A stretch of DNA of 64,000 nt, taken from positions 220,127,770 to 220,191,769 of the forward strand of contig OX465595.1 in assembly GCA_950022295.1 (NCBI GenBank), in the 5' to 3' direction. Both the position numbers and the translations under genes were made by a program. Position 1 is the stretch's first letter. Every line of letters starts with the position of its first letter. The stretch comes from Bromus sterilis (Eukaryota; Streptophyta; Magnoliopsida; Poales; Poaceae). This document shows, in pieces, positions 35,360 to 47,580 of the stretch. The notes below the pieces were generated by a model, which was not told where the DNA came from, made no database searches, and saw only the letters and a list, made by a program, of their open reading frames with translations.

Positions 35360-37304
35360 CTAAGTATAATACGAACGAAGTTGTGCGATGTTCCACGGAC
35401 TGAGGGTCTCTTCCATACAGGTGTGTGTCTTCTCCTTCTCTCGCATATCAACTAGGTAGTAGGATCCATGGTAGAGGTTCTTGCTGACTACAAAGGGTCC
35501 TTCCCATGGGGAGGATAACTTGTGCATTCTGTCCTTCTCTTGTATGAGTCGGAGAACCAAGTCGCCTTCCTGGAAAGTCCGGGTCTTGGTTCTACGGTTA
35601 TGATATCGTCGTAGGTCTTGTTGGTAGATTGTCGACTTGGCTACTGCTAACTCTCATTCTTCGTCGAGAGCATCTAGAGCGTCTTTCCTTGCTTTTTCAT
35701 TGTCGGCTTCTACATATGCTATCACCCTAGGTGAGTCGTGGTGTATGTCACTTGGGAGAAAGGCTTCTGCTCCATAGACCAGGAAGAAAGGCGTGTAGCC
35801 GGTTGACCTGTTAGGAGTCGTCCGTATGCTCCATAGTACTGCGGGTAGTTCCTCCTCCCAGTTGCCTGGTGTTCTCTCTAGTGGAACGCAAAGCTGGGGT
35901 TTGATGCCACGAAGAAACTCTTGGTTGGCTCTCTCGGCTTGTCCGTTGGACCAAGGATGGGCGACTGATGTAAGATCGAGTCGGATGTGCTCTCTCTGGC
36001 AGAATCGTTGCATAACCCCCTTTGACAGGTTTGTCCCATTATCAGTGATGATGCTATGGGGGTAGCCGAATCTGTATATTATCTTTTTCAAGAATTTCAG
36101 CGCCGTCTCAGCATCACACTTTCTGACCATCTCTGCTTCTATCCACTTAGTAAACTTATCAACTGCCACAAGGAGGTGGGTGTTCTTGTTGGGGGATATT
36201 TTGAAGCGTCCCACCATATCAAGCCCCCATACTGCAAAAGGCCAAGTGATAGGAATCATCCTGAGTTCTTTAGCCGGTCCGTGATCTTGCTTTGCATAGC
36301 TTTGACATCCATCACTTTTCTTGACGATATCTTCCGCATCCGCATGCGCCGTAAGCCAGTAGAAGCTGTGTCTGTAAGGTTTGGCCACAAGGGAACGAGA
36401 GCCGGCATGGTGTCCACAATCACATGAATGTATTTAGTTGAGGATGGCTCTTCCTTCTTCTGGTGAAACACATCTTTGAAACACATTTGTGGGACTCCTC
36501 CGATGTAACTCGCCATTGATGATGGTGAAGGACTTGCTTCTTCTGATGATTTGCCGAGCCATGAGTTTATCAGCCGGTAATGTTCCCAGGGTCATGTAGT
36601 CCATATATGGCACTTCCCAATCTGGGGTGGCATGTATTGCCGCAGCCAGATCCGGGCCTGGGTCTAGCTCTGCTATATCTTGCTCTGCTGGTGATTGTAC
36701 GGACGACTTTGTCAAGATATCAAGGAATACGTTTGGAGGAACCGGCTTGCGCTGAGGGCCGAGTCTGGATAAGGCGTCAGTGCTTTAGTTTGCCTGCGGT
36801 CCACGTGGTCGACTTGATAGTCAACAAGAAAACTGACTTGTCTGTCTACCTCTGGGCGATAAGCCGCCATCATGGGATCCTTGGAGTCCCAAGTACCTGA
36901 CACTTGTTGGGAGACGAGATCTGAGTCGCCATAGCACTAGATCCGACTGATGCCCATCTCACGATATAGCCGTAGCCCATGGAGTAGGCCTCCATATTCT
37001 GTTGCGTTGTTGGTGCAGATGAATTGTAACTGCAAAACATAGCACAATATTTCTCATGTGGGGGAGGTGAGAACCACGCCATCTCTTGACCCTTGCAACT
37101 GTTGACTTCCATCAAAGTGCATCGTCCAATACTTGGTCACCATCTTATCTTGGGGTGCTTGGATTTCTGTCCAGTCGTTCATGAAGTCGATGGCGGTGCG
37201 CTGCTCGTATTTGATATGATAAGCCCCCAACTCTATAGCCCACTTTGCAGTCCTTCCTGTGGCCTCCCGGTTTTGAATGATGTCTGCAACTGGTGTTGAG
37301 CTGA
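35360..37304 (-). pseudogene. pol: Second RNase H-like domain and integrase of element C
   Basis: From the D insertion downward: ADIIQNREATGR, KWAIELGAYHIKY, WTMHFDGS and VVLTSP (RNase H of the second type seen in Tat elements), then the linker PDWEVPYMDYMTLGTLPADK. The integrase zinc region is broken near 36260-36500. The core carries WGLDMVGRF, IITDNGTN and GQAERANQ, so the triad is present, in an open frame 36388-35654. A TAG ends it; the C-terminal part (LSSPWEGPFVVSKNLYHGSYYL) is in another frame at 35560-35360. Several stops make it non-functional. Confidence 0.9.
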
Positions 37305-40300
37305 TGTAACAGCCCAGTTTTTGCAAAAATCAAAAATTTTGTTTTCGGTGTGAATTGATTGATTGCCTGATTTGTTTGCGGTGTTTGCACCCCGATTTAT
37401 CGATCGGCGATTATTTTTCCCCCTCTTATCTCGTATCGGACGGAGACCGACCCTTGCCACCATGACACTCGACCTTTGCGACATCGGGTTTCACCCGATC
37501 ACCGTCGTGAAAACCGCACGAGACCAGCCGCAGCCAACGGAACGAAAACCCCGTTTAATAATTAAACGGTTATTTTTATAGCGCACCGGAAAGTGTTTTC
37601 GGAATGGTTCCAGCGCGAGGTGAACGCCTCCGGCTCGACGCACTGATCGCGCAGTTCGAAGTTTTACCCGAATCAGAGGTACTGCGGACCCTCGGCGGTC
37701 AGAAACGTGAGCACCGTGCGCGCGAGGTAAAAACCGGGGATGTTTTTGCAAACTGCCAGCCACCGGGGCTATATAAAGACCACCACACTTACACCCATTT
37801 CTAGGGTTTCCCTAGTCCAAATTTTGCAGCCACCCCCCTCCACTTTCCCAAGTTTTGCCTCACCAAATCCCGAAATTTGGCTCCGCATGCGATCTGGACC
37901 GTCGGATCGAGCGATCCAACGGCCCAGATTGCACCCAGGCTCCACCACCAACCTCTCTCCTCTCTCTCTCTCCCGCAGCCATGGAGGCAACCGCCGCCTC
38001 CGGTCGCCGGAGCCGCCGGCCGGCAGGAGCCAGCCCGGCGCCCTCTCCTCCTTCCCCTCCTTCCTCCTCTCCCTTTATCCTCTTCTCCCTCTCCCTCTCA
38101 CCCCTCTGCCTCCTCCTTCCTGCAGGACCCGGCCGCCATGGGAGCTCGGCTAGGAGCTCGCCGGCCGCCCATCCCCGAGCTGGCAGCCGACGGGATCTGG
38201 CCGGAGCCGCCGGATCCGGCCGCCCTTCCCCTCTTCGCCGCCTTCTCCCCCGTAGCCGACCTCGCCGCCGGCTGGCCGGCGAGCCAGCTGCGCCGCTGCC
38301 CGACGGGAACCGCCCGCTCGGCCTCCCCGCGCCCCTGCCTCCAGCGTGGATGGCCAGCTGGGCCGGCCCAGCCAGGCCACCGCAGCCCACTGCCCAGCCA
38401 GCGCCCAGGCCGGCCACCTCTCCAGCCACATGGTCCGAGGCCCACTGGGTGAGGGCCAGGCCACCTTTTTATTTATTTATTATGCCTCTGTTATTTTTTT
38501 TCTCCTAGCACTGTATTTTTTTTGCTAAGTCCTGAGAATTATTGTGCTGATTCGATTCCGCGTTGACGATAGCAAGCGATCCGTAGCCCGGATGACTTTG
38601 CGCCCAAAAGACGAATTTTTTAGAATGGCGTGCTCTAGCATTCATCTTTTGTGAGCATTTGCATTTGAGCTCATCTTGATTGTGTAATTGTGTGCTAAAG
38701 TGGGCATCAGGCCGTTAAACTGCTACTTTTCCTGTTATGTGCTGCTGTTATTATTTCGTTGCAACTTTGCATGTTGATTGTAACAAATCCATGAGGCCTA
38801 TTGCATTGATTCCTTTTGCGTTGCGTTAAGAAATGTTTGTACTTCAGTTTCATGCATTCACATGCCGTATTTGCTTGCTGCATCATGTTTATATCTTGCT
38901 CCAAAGTAGCTATCCTGATGTTATTGTGCTGCTATTGCTGAAACTGTTATTTTGTTGCAACTTCGGTCGACGAGTGTGTCGCGACCGTTTATCGGAATTG
39001 AGTATTTCCAATCGCATTTTGTTAAGCATCATGTCTATTTTCATATAGATTTACCCCTGTTTATACAGCATCTGTGCATAACTTGTTTTGCTTATATCTT
39101 TTTAACCGTAACTCCGTTTGGAGTGTTCTTTATATGTAAATTGATTAGTTTTTCGTGTACTTTGTGTTTATGCTATTGTTTTCTGTTGTTAACCAACCTA
39201 AAATATGGTTTAGGACAGAACAGTACCAAATCCTTTAATTGTTGTGCGGCACTTAGTGTTATGCCATGTTTAGGATTGTGCCTCACTTAAATTGTCTAGC
39301 ATAGATAGTTTATTTTGTGCTTCACCTCTTGTCATGTTTGTGTGCTATGCCATGTTAATAACCGTTGTTTGGTCACCTGTAGCTAAACAACTTGAACCAC
39401 CGTAAACGTGCGGTATCGTCGTGTGTGACGAGTACTCCACTTAAACCGTTAGTAACCGTTCTCGACGATAGATCCGTATCGCGTTGCCGTGCCTTGTGTT
39501 GCCTCTTTGATCTTGTTTTGCTCCGTAGTAATAGTGGTCCAACGTTGATTGCTTTCCAGTGTTTACCCTCTTGTGTGCTTCCGCGGGTACCTCTCGGAGA
39601 TGATGCGAGCTTGCGATCAACTACACCTTCGGAACCCGACTTATCAACAGGCAAGGACTATACATTACTTATGATCCATTCTATTTCAACCAGCGGTTTG
39701 CATGCTAGTCTAGGTTAGGTTCGATGTTTGATCCTACCACATGTTTACAGCTTCTTTCAAACCGATACAGCCATGTCCCCTCCCAGCAAACCTTGTACTG
39801 CTATGTTACTTTTGCTCGTTGCTCAGCCCCTGCTTAGTATGCATGCTTAGGATGCTACGATGTTACCTGTTACCCCTGGGTTTGGGATATCACCTTATTA
39901 TATGGTCTTGATGATATGATTATTATAATGTTGACTATATTCGACGAAGGATGGAAGGTCTAGGCTATCCCGCCCCGACGCTTTGTTCCATTCGAGTCAC
40001 CTAGGATCCGAGTTCCGGGTATTGGTTTTAAGACTGAGCGTGCCTAACCCCGTGTGGGATTTTATGGGGTCCCCTTTTCTTACCTATCTAGCTTCAAACA
40101 TTTCTAGTGGTGGCCCAAGCTGATTTACCATTTGAAACTCATGCATATACGTCTGTCGGGTAGCTCCTTGCAGATGTCTTTTCAAAACACCCCGGGACAG
40201 CGAGGACATAGCTTCTCTGTTGGTCCAATCTGACAGGATGAGGACCCGGTCTCATAAGAGAACTAACCGGTAATCCAAACCCGAGTTATACGGTAGAGTC

Positions 40301-41307
40301 CGATTCGAGAGCGTGGCCAGCTTTTGAGTTGGGTGTCGACTCACCGGGGGCCACCCGGATTTGTTCGTTGTTAGCTAGAGGGACTTGTCGTTTCGGATCT
40401 CTTGGAACTAAATCATAAAATGGTTGCCTGTGCTGGGTAGCAACTAAGAGTGATGGACGTGCGTGCGGAGCCTCGTAATGGGCAGTTGGTACACCCCTGC
40501 AGGGTTAAATATTTTCGAGAAGCCGTGTCCACGGTTATGGACGACTTGAGACCTACGTCCAGTTCATAGACAACAACAACTGAGATAATCTTAATATAAC
40601 TTGATCAACGTGTGTGTGCCTTGACTGCTTCTTCTTCGTTGGGATGCGAAGAGGAGGACAAGGATAGGATAGGTGTTATGTTTGCGTAGTAGGTGGATAG
40701 CAAGACTTGTTGGAGGCGATTCCTCATCGAATGCTTGGCTTCTTATCTTATTCTCTAGATCGTTAGCCACTTCATAAATGCTAGTGCGGAAGCAACCTCA
40801 CCACTTACCCCTTCCTTACCGTAAACTACTAGTTGTCCTAGAATGACGAGTGATGAAGTCCTTGCTGGGTCAGGTGACCACTATAGTTGGATGCTGAGTA
40901 CATATGTACTCATGATACTACCCCCAAACTCTTTTCGGGTTTCAGATCGACAACAGGTATGGTGATCGACGTTTCACGTGGAGACTCGACGACGACTAGT
41001 TAGGCGGATCCCGGCGGAAGGCCTGGACCCGTGTGGTTATGGGATCGATGCTTTTTCTCTTTGCCAGTAGGCACTTTCTTGTAGTCTGTACTCAGACATG
41101 TATCTTCCGCTGTAGTATTATATTTGAGGCAGTTGTATGCCGATTGTATGAGATGTTGTATCCTGTATCTGTAATGTTGTGATATCATGATGGAAATCCG
41201 GGGCATATGACTTCGTCATATGTCGCGGTGGGACCGATATGTGCTTCGTCCCCGGATCTGGGTGGAAACACCTAGATCTGGAACAGTACCGCATATCGGG
41301 CCTTACA
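37305..41307 (+). repeat. 5' LTR of element D
   Basis: 4,003 bp, TGTAACAGCCCAG to GGGCCTTACA. TATA box at 37769-37778 and GC-rich block at about 37860-38460. It lacks about 39 bp near 39043 that the other LTR has at about 43654-43692. Proline- and alanine-rich frames in the GC block appear on both strands and all frames, so I do not annotate them as genes. Confidence 0.95.
37769..37778 (+). promoter_or_regulatory. TATA box of the 5' LTR of D
   Basis: CTATATAAAG, 464 bp into the LTR, followed by a CT-rich stretch and the CTAGGGTTT motif common near plant start sites. Repeated at 42373-42382 in the other LTR. Confidence 0.7.
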
Positions 41308-41310
41308 ACT

Positions 41311-41323
41311 TGGTATCAGAGCC
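41311..41323 (+). other. Primer-binding site of element D (iMet-type)
   Basis: TGGTATCAGAGCC three bases after the LTR end, matching the initiator-Met tRNA. Confidence 0.92.
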
Positions 41324-41870
41324 TTACCGACCGTAGGATCCCCTCTCTGGCCGAAGTCGAGTCTAGACAAAACTATTTTGTAGTTACTAATTTAGTTATC
41401 GGAGAGTAGGAATCTTTTTACTCCTTATCTTTTCTCTGGTCAGGACAAGTGTCGTAAGTGTTTTACTCTCGACTTATCCACTTTCAAACTCTAGGATCTC
41501 GGGTGTGTGGAGCTTTGGAACCGTTACAATGCCTTGCTTGCAGCGTATTGTCTCGATTCCGAGCTCAGGTGGGAATTCCTGTAGTACCTTTAGCTTCTCC
41601 AGTTTCGGATATCATCTGGGTCATCTATTGTAATCCTTCCTTTTGCCCGGTGTTTTTACGACTTGCGTCGAAAATCACTATCCCTTGATCTGGTTTTTGC
41701 GATCGTTCTTCCTCTTGTCACTCACGTTTTCGTTATTCCGACGTTACCGTCTCTCTGCGGAAATCTATCTCAACCGAAGTTCGACGTCGACATGGAGCAG
41801 AGTCCCTTGTTGGTGGTGTTGAAGATCGTCGTCTCTCTTTTCTCTCCCCCCCTCTCCCCCGGATCGTCCT

Positions 41871-41889
41871 GGATCTCGGGACGAGATCC
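41871..41889 (+). promoter_or_regulatory. Hairpin upstream of the 3' LTR, element D
   Basis: GGATCTCG, GGA, CGAGATCC: a perfect 8-bp stem ending 19 nt before the LTR. Relative to F, A and B one pair is changed from A-T to G-C on both arms. Confidence 0.7.
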
Positions 41890-41908
41890 CTTGTTGGTGG
41901 TGTTGTAT

Positions 41909-44900
41909 TGTAACAGCCCAGTTTTTGCAAAAATCAAAAATTTTGTTTTCGGTGTGAATTGATTGATTGCCTGATTTGTTTGCGGTGTTTGCACCCCGAT
42001 TTATCGATCGGAGATTATTTTTCCCCCTCTTATCTCGTATCGGACGGAGACCGATCCTGGCCACCCTGACACTCGACCTTTGCGACATCGGGTTTCACCC
42101 GATCACCGTCGCGAAAACCGCACGAGACCAGCCGCAGCCAATGGAACGAAAACCCCGTTTAATAATTAAACGGTTCTTTTTATAGCGCGCCGGAAAGTGT
42201 TTTCGGAACGGTTCCAGCGCGAGGTGAACGCCTCCGGCTAGACGCACTGATCGCGCATTTCGAAGTTTTACCCGAATCGGAGGTACTGCGGACCCTCGGC
42301 GGTCAGAAACGTGAGCACCGTGCGCGCGAGGTAAAAACCGGGGATGTTTTTGCAAACTGCCAGCCACCTGGGCTATATAAAGACCACCACACTCCCACCC
42401 ATTTCTAGGGTTTCCCTAGTCCAAATTTTGCAGCCACCACCCTCCACTTTGCCCAAGTTTTGCCTCCCAGATCACCAAATCCCGAAATTTGGCTCCCCAT
42501 GCGATCTGGACCGTCGGATCGGGCGATCCAACGGCCCAGATTGCACCCAGGCTCCACCACCAACCTCTCTCCTCTCTCTCTCTCCCGCAGCCATGGAGGC
42601 AACCGCTACCTCCGGTCGCCGGAGCCGCCGGCCGGCAGGAGCCAGCCCGGCGCCCTCTCCTCCTTCCCCTCCTTCCTCCTCTCCCTTTATCCTCTTCTCC
42701 CTCTCCCTCTCACCCCTCTGCCTCCTCCTTCCTGCAGGACCCGGCCGCCATGGGAGCTCGGCTAGGAGCTCGCCGGCCGCCCATCCCCGAGCCGGCAGCC
42801 GACGGGATCTGGCCGGAGCCACCGGATCCGGCCGCCCTGCCCCTCTCCGCCGCCTTCTCCCCCGCAGCCAACCTCGCCGCCGGCTGGCCGGCGAGCCAGC
42901 CGCGCCGCTGCCCGACGGGAACCGCCCGCTCGGCCTCCCCGCGCCCCTGCCTCCAGCGTGGATGGCCAGCTGGGCCGGCCCAGCCAGGCCACCGCAGCCC
43001 ACTGCCCAGCCAGCGCCCAGGCCGGCCACCTCTCCAGCCACATGGTCCGAGGCCCACTGGGTGAGGGCCAGGCCACCTTTTTATTTATTTATTATGCCTC
43101 TGTTATTTTTTTTCTCCTAGCACTGTATTTTTTTTGCTAAGTCCTGAGAATTATTGTGCTGATTCGATTCCGCGTTGATGATAGCAAGCGATCCGTAGCC
43201 CGGATGACTTCGCGCCCAAAAGACGAATTTTTTAGAATGGCGTGCTCTAGCATTCATCTTTTGTGAGCATTTGCATTTGAGCTCATCTTGATTGTGTAAT
43301 TGTGTGCTAAAGTGGGCATCAGGCCGTTAAACTGCTACTTTTCCTGTTATGTGCTGCTGTTATTATTTTGTTGCAACTTTGCATGTTGATTGTAACAAAT
43401 CCATGAGGCCTATTGCATTGATTCCTGTTGCCTTGCGTTAAGAAATGTTTCTACTTCAGTTTCATGCATTCACATGCCGTATTTGCTTGCTGCATCATGT
43501 TTATATCTTGCTCCAAAGTAGCTATCCTGATGTTATTGTGCTGCTATTGCTGAAACTGTTATTTTGTTGCAACTTCGGTCGACAAGTGTCTCGCGACCGT
43601 TTATCGGAATTGAGTGATTCCAATCGCATTTTGTTAAGCATCATGTCTACTTTCATCCCATGTATTGCGATGTCATGTTGCTGCACTTTTGCATATAGAT
43701 TTACCCCTGTTTATACAGCATGTGTGCATAACTTGTTTTGCTTATATCTTTTTAAGCGTAACTCCGTTTGGAGTGTTCTTTATATGTAACTTGATTAGTT
43801 TTTCGTGTACTTTGTGTTTATGCTATTGTTTGCTATTGTTAACCAACCTAAAATATGGTTTAGGACAGAACAGTACCAAATCCTTTAATTGTTGTGCGAC
43901 ACTTAGTATTATGCCATGTTTAGGATTGTGCCTCACTTAAATTGTCTAGCATAGATAGTTTATTTTGTGCTTCACCTCTTGTCATGTTTGTGTGCTATGC
44001 CATGTTAATAACCGTTGTTTGGTCACCTGTAGCTAAACAACTTGAACCACCGTAAACGTGCGGTATCGTCGTGTGTGACGAGTACTCCACTTAAACCGTT
44101 AGTAACCGTTCTCGACGATAGATCCGTATCGCGTTGCCGTGCCTTGTGTTGCCTCTTTGATCTTGTGTTGCTCCATAGTAATAGTGGTGCAACTTTGATT
44201 GCTTTCCAGTGTTTACCCTCTTGTGTGCTTCCGCGGGTACCTCTCGGAGACGATGCGAGCTTGCGATCAACTACACCTTCGGAACCCGACTTATCAACAG
44301 GCAAGGACTATACATTACTTATGATCCATTCTATTTCAACCAGCGGTTTGCATGCTAGTCTAGGTTAGGTTCGATGTTTGATCCTACCACATGTTTACAG
44401 CTTCTTTCAAACCGATCCAGCCATGTCCCCTCCCAGCAAACCTTGTACTGCTATGTTACTTTTGCTCGTTGATCAGCCCCTGCTTAGTATGCATGCTTAG
44501 GATGCTACGATGTTACCTGTTACCCCTGGGTTTGGGATATCACCTTATTATATTGTTGGTGATGATATGATTATTATAATGTTGACTATATTCGACGAAG
44601 GATGGAAGGTCTAGGGTATCCCGCCCCGACGCTTTGTTCCATTCGAGTCACCTAGGATCCGAGTTCCGGGTATTGGTTTTAAGACTGAGCGTGCCTAACC
44701 CCGTGTGGGATTTTATGGGGTCCCCTTTTCTTACCTATCTAGCTTCAAACATTTCTAGTGGTGGCCCAAGCTGATTTACCATTTGAAACTCATGCATATA
44801 CGTCTGTCGGGTAGCTCCTTGCAGATGTCTTTTCAAAACACCCCGGGACAGCGAGGACATAGCTTCTCTGTTGGTCCAATCTGACAGGATGAGGACCCGG

Positions 44901-45736
44901 TCTCATAAGAGAACTAACCGGTAATCCAAACCCGAGTTATACGGTAGAGTCCGATTCGAGAGCGTGGCCAGCTTTTGAGTTGGGTGTCGACTCACCGGGG
45001 GCCACCCGGATTTGTTCGTTGTTAGCTAGAGGGACTTGTCGTTTCGGATCTCTTGGAACTAAATCATAAAATGGTTGCCTGTGCTGGGTAGCAACTAAGA
45101 GTGATGGACGTGCGTGCGGAGCCTCGTAATGGGCAGTTGGTACACCCCTGCAGGGTTAAATATTTTCGAGAAGCCGTGTCCACGGTTATGGACGACTTGA
45201 GACCTACGTCCAGTTCATAGACAACAACAACTGAGATAATCTTAATATAACTTGATCAACGTGTGTGTGCCTTGACTGCTTCTTCTTCGTTGGGATGCGA
45301 AGAGGAGGACAAGGATAGGATAGGTGTTATGTTTGCGTAGTAGGTGGATAGCAAGACTTGTTGGAGGCGATTCCTCATCGAATGCTTGGCTTCTTATCTT
45401 ATTCTCTAGATCGTTAGCCACTTCATAAATGCTAGTGCGGAAGCAACCTCACCACTTACCCCTTCCTTACCGTAAACTACTAGTTGTCTTTGCGAGTAGG
45501 CACTTTCTTGTAGTCTGTACTCAGACATGTATCTTCCGCTGTAGTATTATATTTCAGGAAGTTGTATGCCGATTGTATGAGATGTTGTATCCTGTATCTG
45601 TAATGTTGTGATATCATGTTGGAAATCCGAGGCATATGACTTCGTCATATGTCGTGGTGGGACCGATATGTGCTTCGTCCCCGGATCTGGGTGGAAACAC
45701 CTAGATCTGGAACAGTACCGCATATCGGGCCTTACA
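41909..45736 (+). repeat. 3' LTR of element D
   Basis: 3,828 bp, partner of 37305-41307. It lacks about 220 bp near 45487 that the 5' LTR has at about 40838-41059, and has about 39 extra bp at about 43654-43692. Its TATA box is at 42373-42382. Confidence 0.95.
42373..42382 (+). promoter_or_regulatory. TATA box of the 3' LTR of D
   Basis: CTATATAAAG at the same LTR offset as 37769. It could start read-out transcription into element C on the plus strand. Confidence 0.6.
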
Positions 45737-45741
45737 GCTGA

Positions 45742-46790
45742 CCACGGTTATGGGGTGCTCTTGGAAGTAATGCTTGAGCTTCCGGCTTGCCATGAACACA
45801 CCAAGAACTAGCATCTGCTAATGGGGGTAACGTTGCTTTGATAGAGTTAGCACTTCACTGATATAATAAACCGACCTTTGCAGGGGGTATTCGTTGTCGT
45901 CTTCCATACGCTCCACCACAACTTCGACACTAACAGCGCGGTTGTTAGACGAGATATAAATTAGCATAGGTTCTTTTGGTTTGGGAGCTGCCAGGATTGG
46001 GGCCTCGATTAGTTGTTTCTTGAGTGATTCCAGAGCCTCATCAGCTTCATGGTCCCAAACGAAGTTGTCCGATTTTCTTAGGAGCCGGTACTAGGGTATG
46101 GCCGTTTCGCCGAGTCGATTGATGAAACGGCTCAGGACGCTTCTATAGCGTCATGATAGCTTTGATCTTTTCCGAGTTTTCCTCAATGCCTCTCTCTGAT
46201 ACTATGTACCCCAGGAGCTTCTCGGCGGGGACCGCAAAGGTGCACTTGGTCGGGTTCAACTTCATCTGGTACTTGCGCAGGTTCTTGAAAGTCTCCTGCA
46301 AGTCGCTGATGAGTGAGCTGGCTAACTGTGATTTGATCACAATGTTGTCCACATAAGCATGCACGTTGCGTCCAATCTTCTCATTGAGGCAGTTTTGCAC
46401 CGTTCGTTGATAGGTGGCTCCTGCATTCTTCAAGCCGAAAGGCATACAGGTATAGCAGAAAATGCCAAAGGGTGTGATGAAAGCCGTCTTCTCTTGGTCA
46501 ACAAGTGCCATCTTGATTTGATGGTAGCCGGAGTATGCATCAAGGAAGCACCAAATCTCACATCCTGCAGTTGAGTCTATGATCTGATTGATACGAGGTA
46601 GCGCAAAGGGATCCTTTGAGCAGGCCTTGTTCAAGTCGGTGTAGTCGATGCACATACGCCAAGTCTCGTTCTTTTTCAAGACGAGGACTGGGTTTGCAAG
46701 CCACTCTGAATAAAATACTTCCATGATAAATTCGGAAGCTAGGAGCCGAGCTATCTCTTCCCCAATGGCGTTCGTCCTTTCATCATTGAA
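45742..46790 (-). pseudogene. pol: Reverse transcriptase and first RNase H of element C
   Basis: On the minus strand RT shows WLANPVLVLKKNETWRMCIDY, LPRINQIIDSTAG, FLDAYSGYHQIKM, ITPFGIFCYTCMPFGLKNAGATYQR and LNPTKCTFAV. The catalytic box reads YVDN, with the second Asp codon changed to Asn at 46344-46346. The first RNase H follows (FVWDHEADEALESLKKQL, LIYISSNNRAVS, RKLKHYFQEHPI), with stops, and ends at the D insertion, beyond which the reading resumes at 37304. The RT type (CMPFGLKNAGATYQR) is that of Tat-lineage elements. Confidence 0.92.
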
Positions 46791-46799
46791 TCAACGAAG

Positions 46800-47575
46800 G
46801 AATTGTTTGACGGGCTTTAGTCTCGGGTATGTATTTAGGTGGTGCTCAGCGAGTTCCCTCGGGACACCCGGCATGTTAGAAGGTTTCCATGCAAAGATGT
46901 CTCGATTCACGGAGGAACTCGATGAGCGCGCTTTCCTATTTGTCAGACAACCCAGCCCCGATAATGAACTGTTGGGTATCATCAATCGGGAAAAAGTCAA
47001 CTTTCTTTGTGTCTTCAGCCGGCTGGAACTTGGGGTTGTTATCAGGGGTTGGTTTCTCCAATATTGTGGTGTCTGCCGGGTCCACTTTCTCTTTATATGT
47101 TGTTAGATCTTCTTTGGCACATGTTGAGTCGGCAATCTTGACGTGCTGCTGGTCGCACTCTGTTTCCCTGGACCGGATTCCTTCCATAGTGATTGGGCCA
47201 TAAGGACTCGACATTTTGAGCATTAGGTAAACATAACACGGTCGAGCCATGAACCTAGCATAAGCCGGCCGTCCTAAGATGGCGTGATAGGGACTCTCAA
47301 GATCGAGTACCTCAAAGGGTATGATCTCACAACTAATGTTTTCCACACTTCCAAAGGTCGTCTCCAGGTAGATTTTGCCTATCGGTCTTGCCGACTTGCG
47401 TGGGAAAATTAGATGGAAGATGGTGTGGGGCTATTGCAGCTACTTCTGAGTTAACCCTATCCGGAGGAAGGTCTCGTAGTACAGGATTTTGATGTTGCTG
47501 CCTCCATCCATGAGCACTTTATCAAGCGTGTATCCTCCGACTTGTGGTGAGACTACTAGAGCCAGTGCCCCCTAG
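46800..47575 (-). pseudogene. pol: Protease region of element C
   Basis: An aspartic-protease-like site is seen at about 47480-47545 on the minus strand (LDKVLMDGGSNIKILYYETF), followed after a stop by the conserved stretch FEVLDLESPYHAILGRPAYARFM (about 47310-47250). The linker to RT (PADTTILEKPTPDNNP) follows. Frames are broken by at least two stops. It would process gag-pol. Confidence 0.75.
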
Positions 47576-47580
47576 GTTAT

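Larger units (their letters stand above)
41308..41908 (+). other. Interior of element D, non-coding
   Basis: 601 bp with no protein domain. Contents: primer-binding site, unassigned leader-like sequence, the 19-bp repeat TCCCTTGTTGGTGGTGTTG at 41803-41821 and 41887-41905, the hairpin at 41871-41889, and the 3' LTR. A G/T-rich stretch takes the place of a purine tract. Confidence 0.85.
37305..45736 (+). mobile_element. Element D: non-autonomous long-LTR retrotransposon (LARD-like) inserted in C
   Basis: Flanked by GCTGA (37300-37304 and 45737-45741). LTRs of 4,003 and 3,828 bp surround only 601 bp of interior with a primer-binding site but no gag or pol. The two LTRs are nearly identical by eye apart from two indels, so it is a recent insertion. 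The hairpin next to the 3' LTR, the iMet primer site and the GC-rich block in the LTR tie it to the Tekay-type elements here. It would have needed their proteins in trans (inference). Confidence 0.93.

Noticed and set aside
37855..38508. Alanine/proline-rich frames on both strands, repeated at 42460-43120
   Set aside because: They are the GC-rich part of the two LTRs of D. Three frames plus the reverse strand are all open, so no single coding frame is supported.
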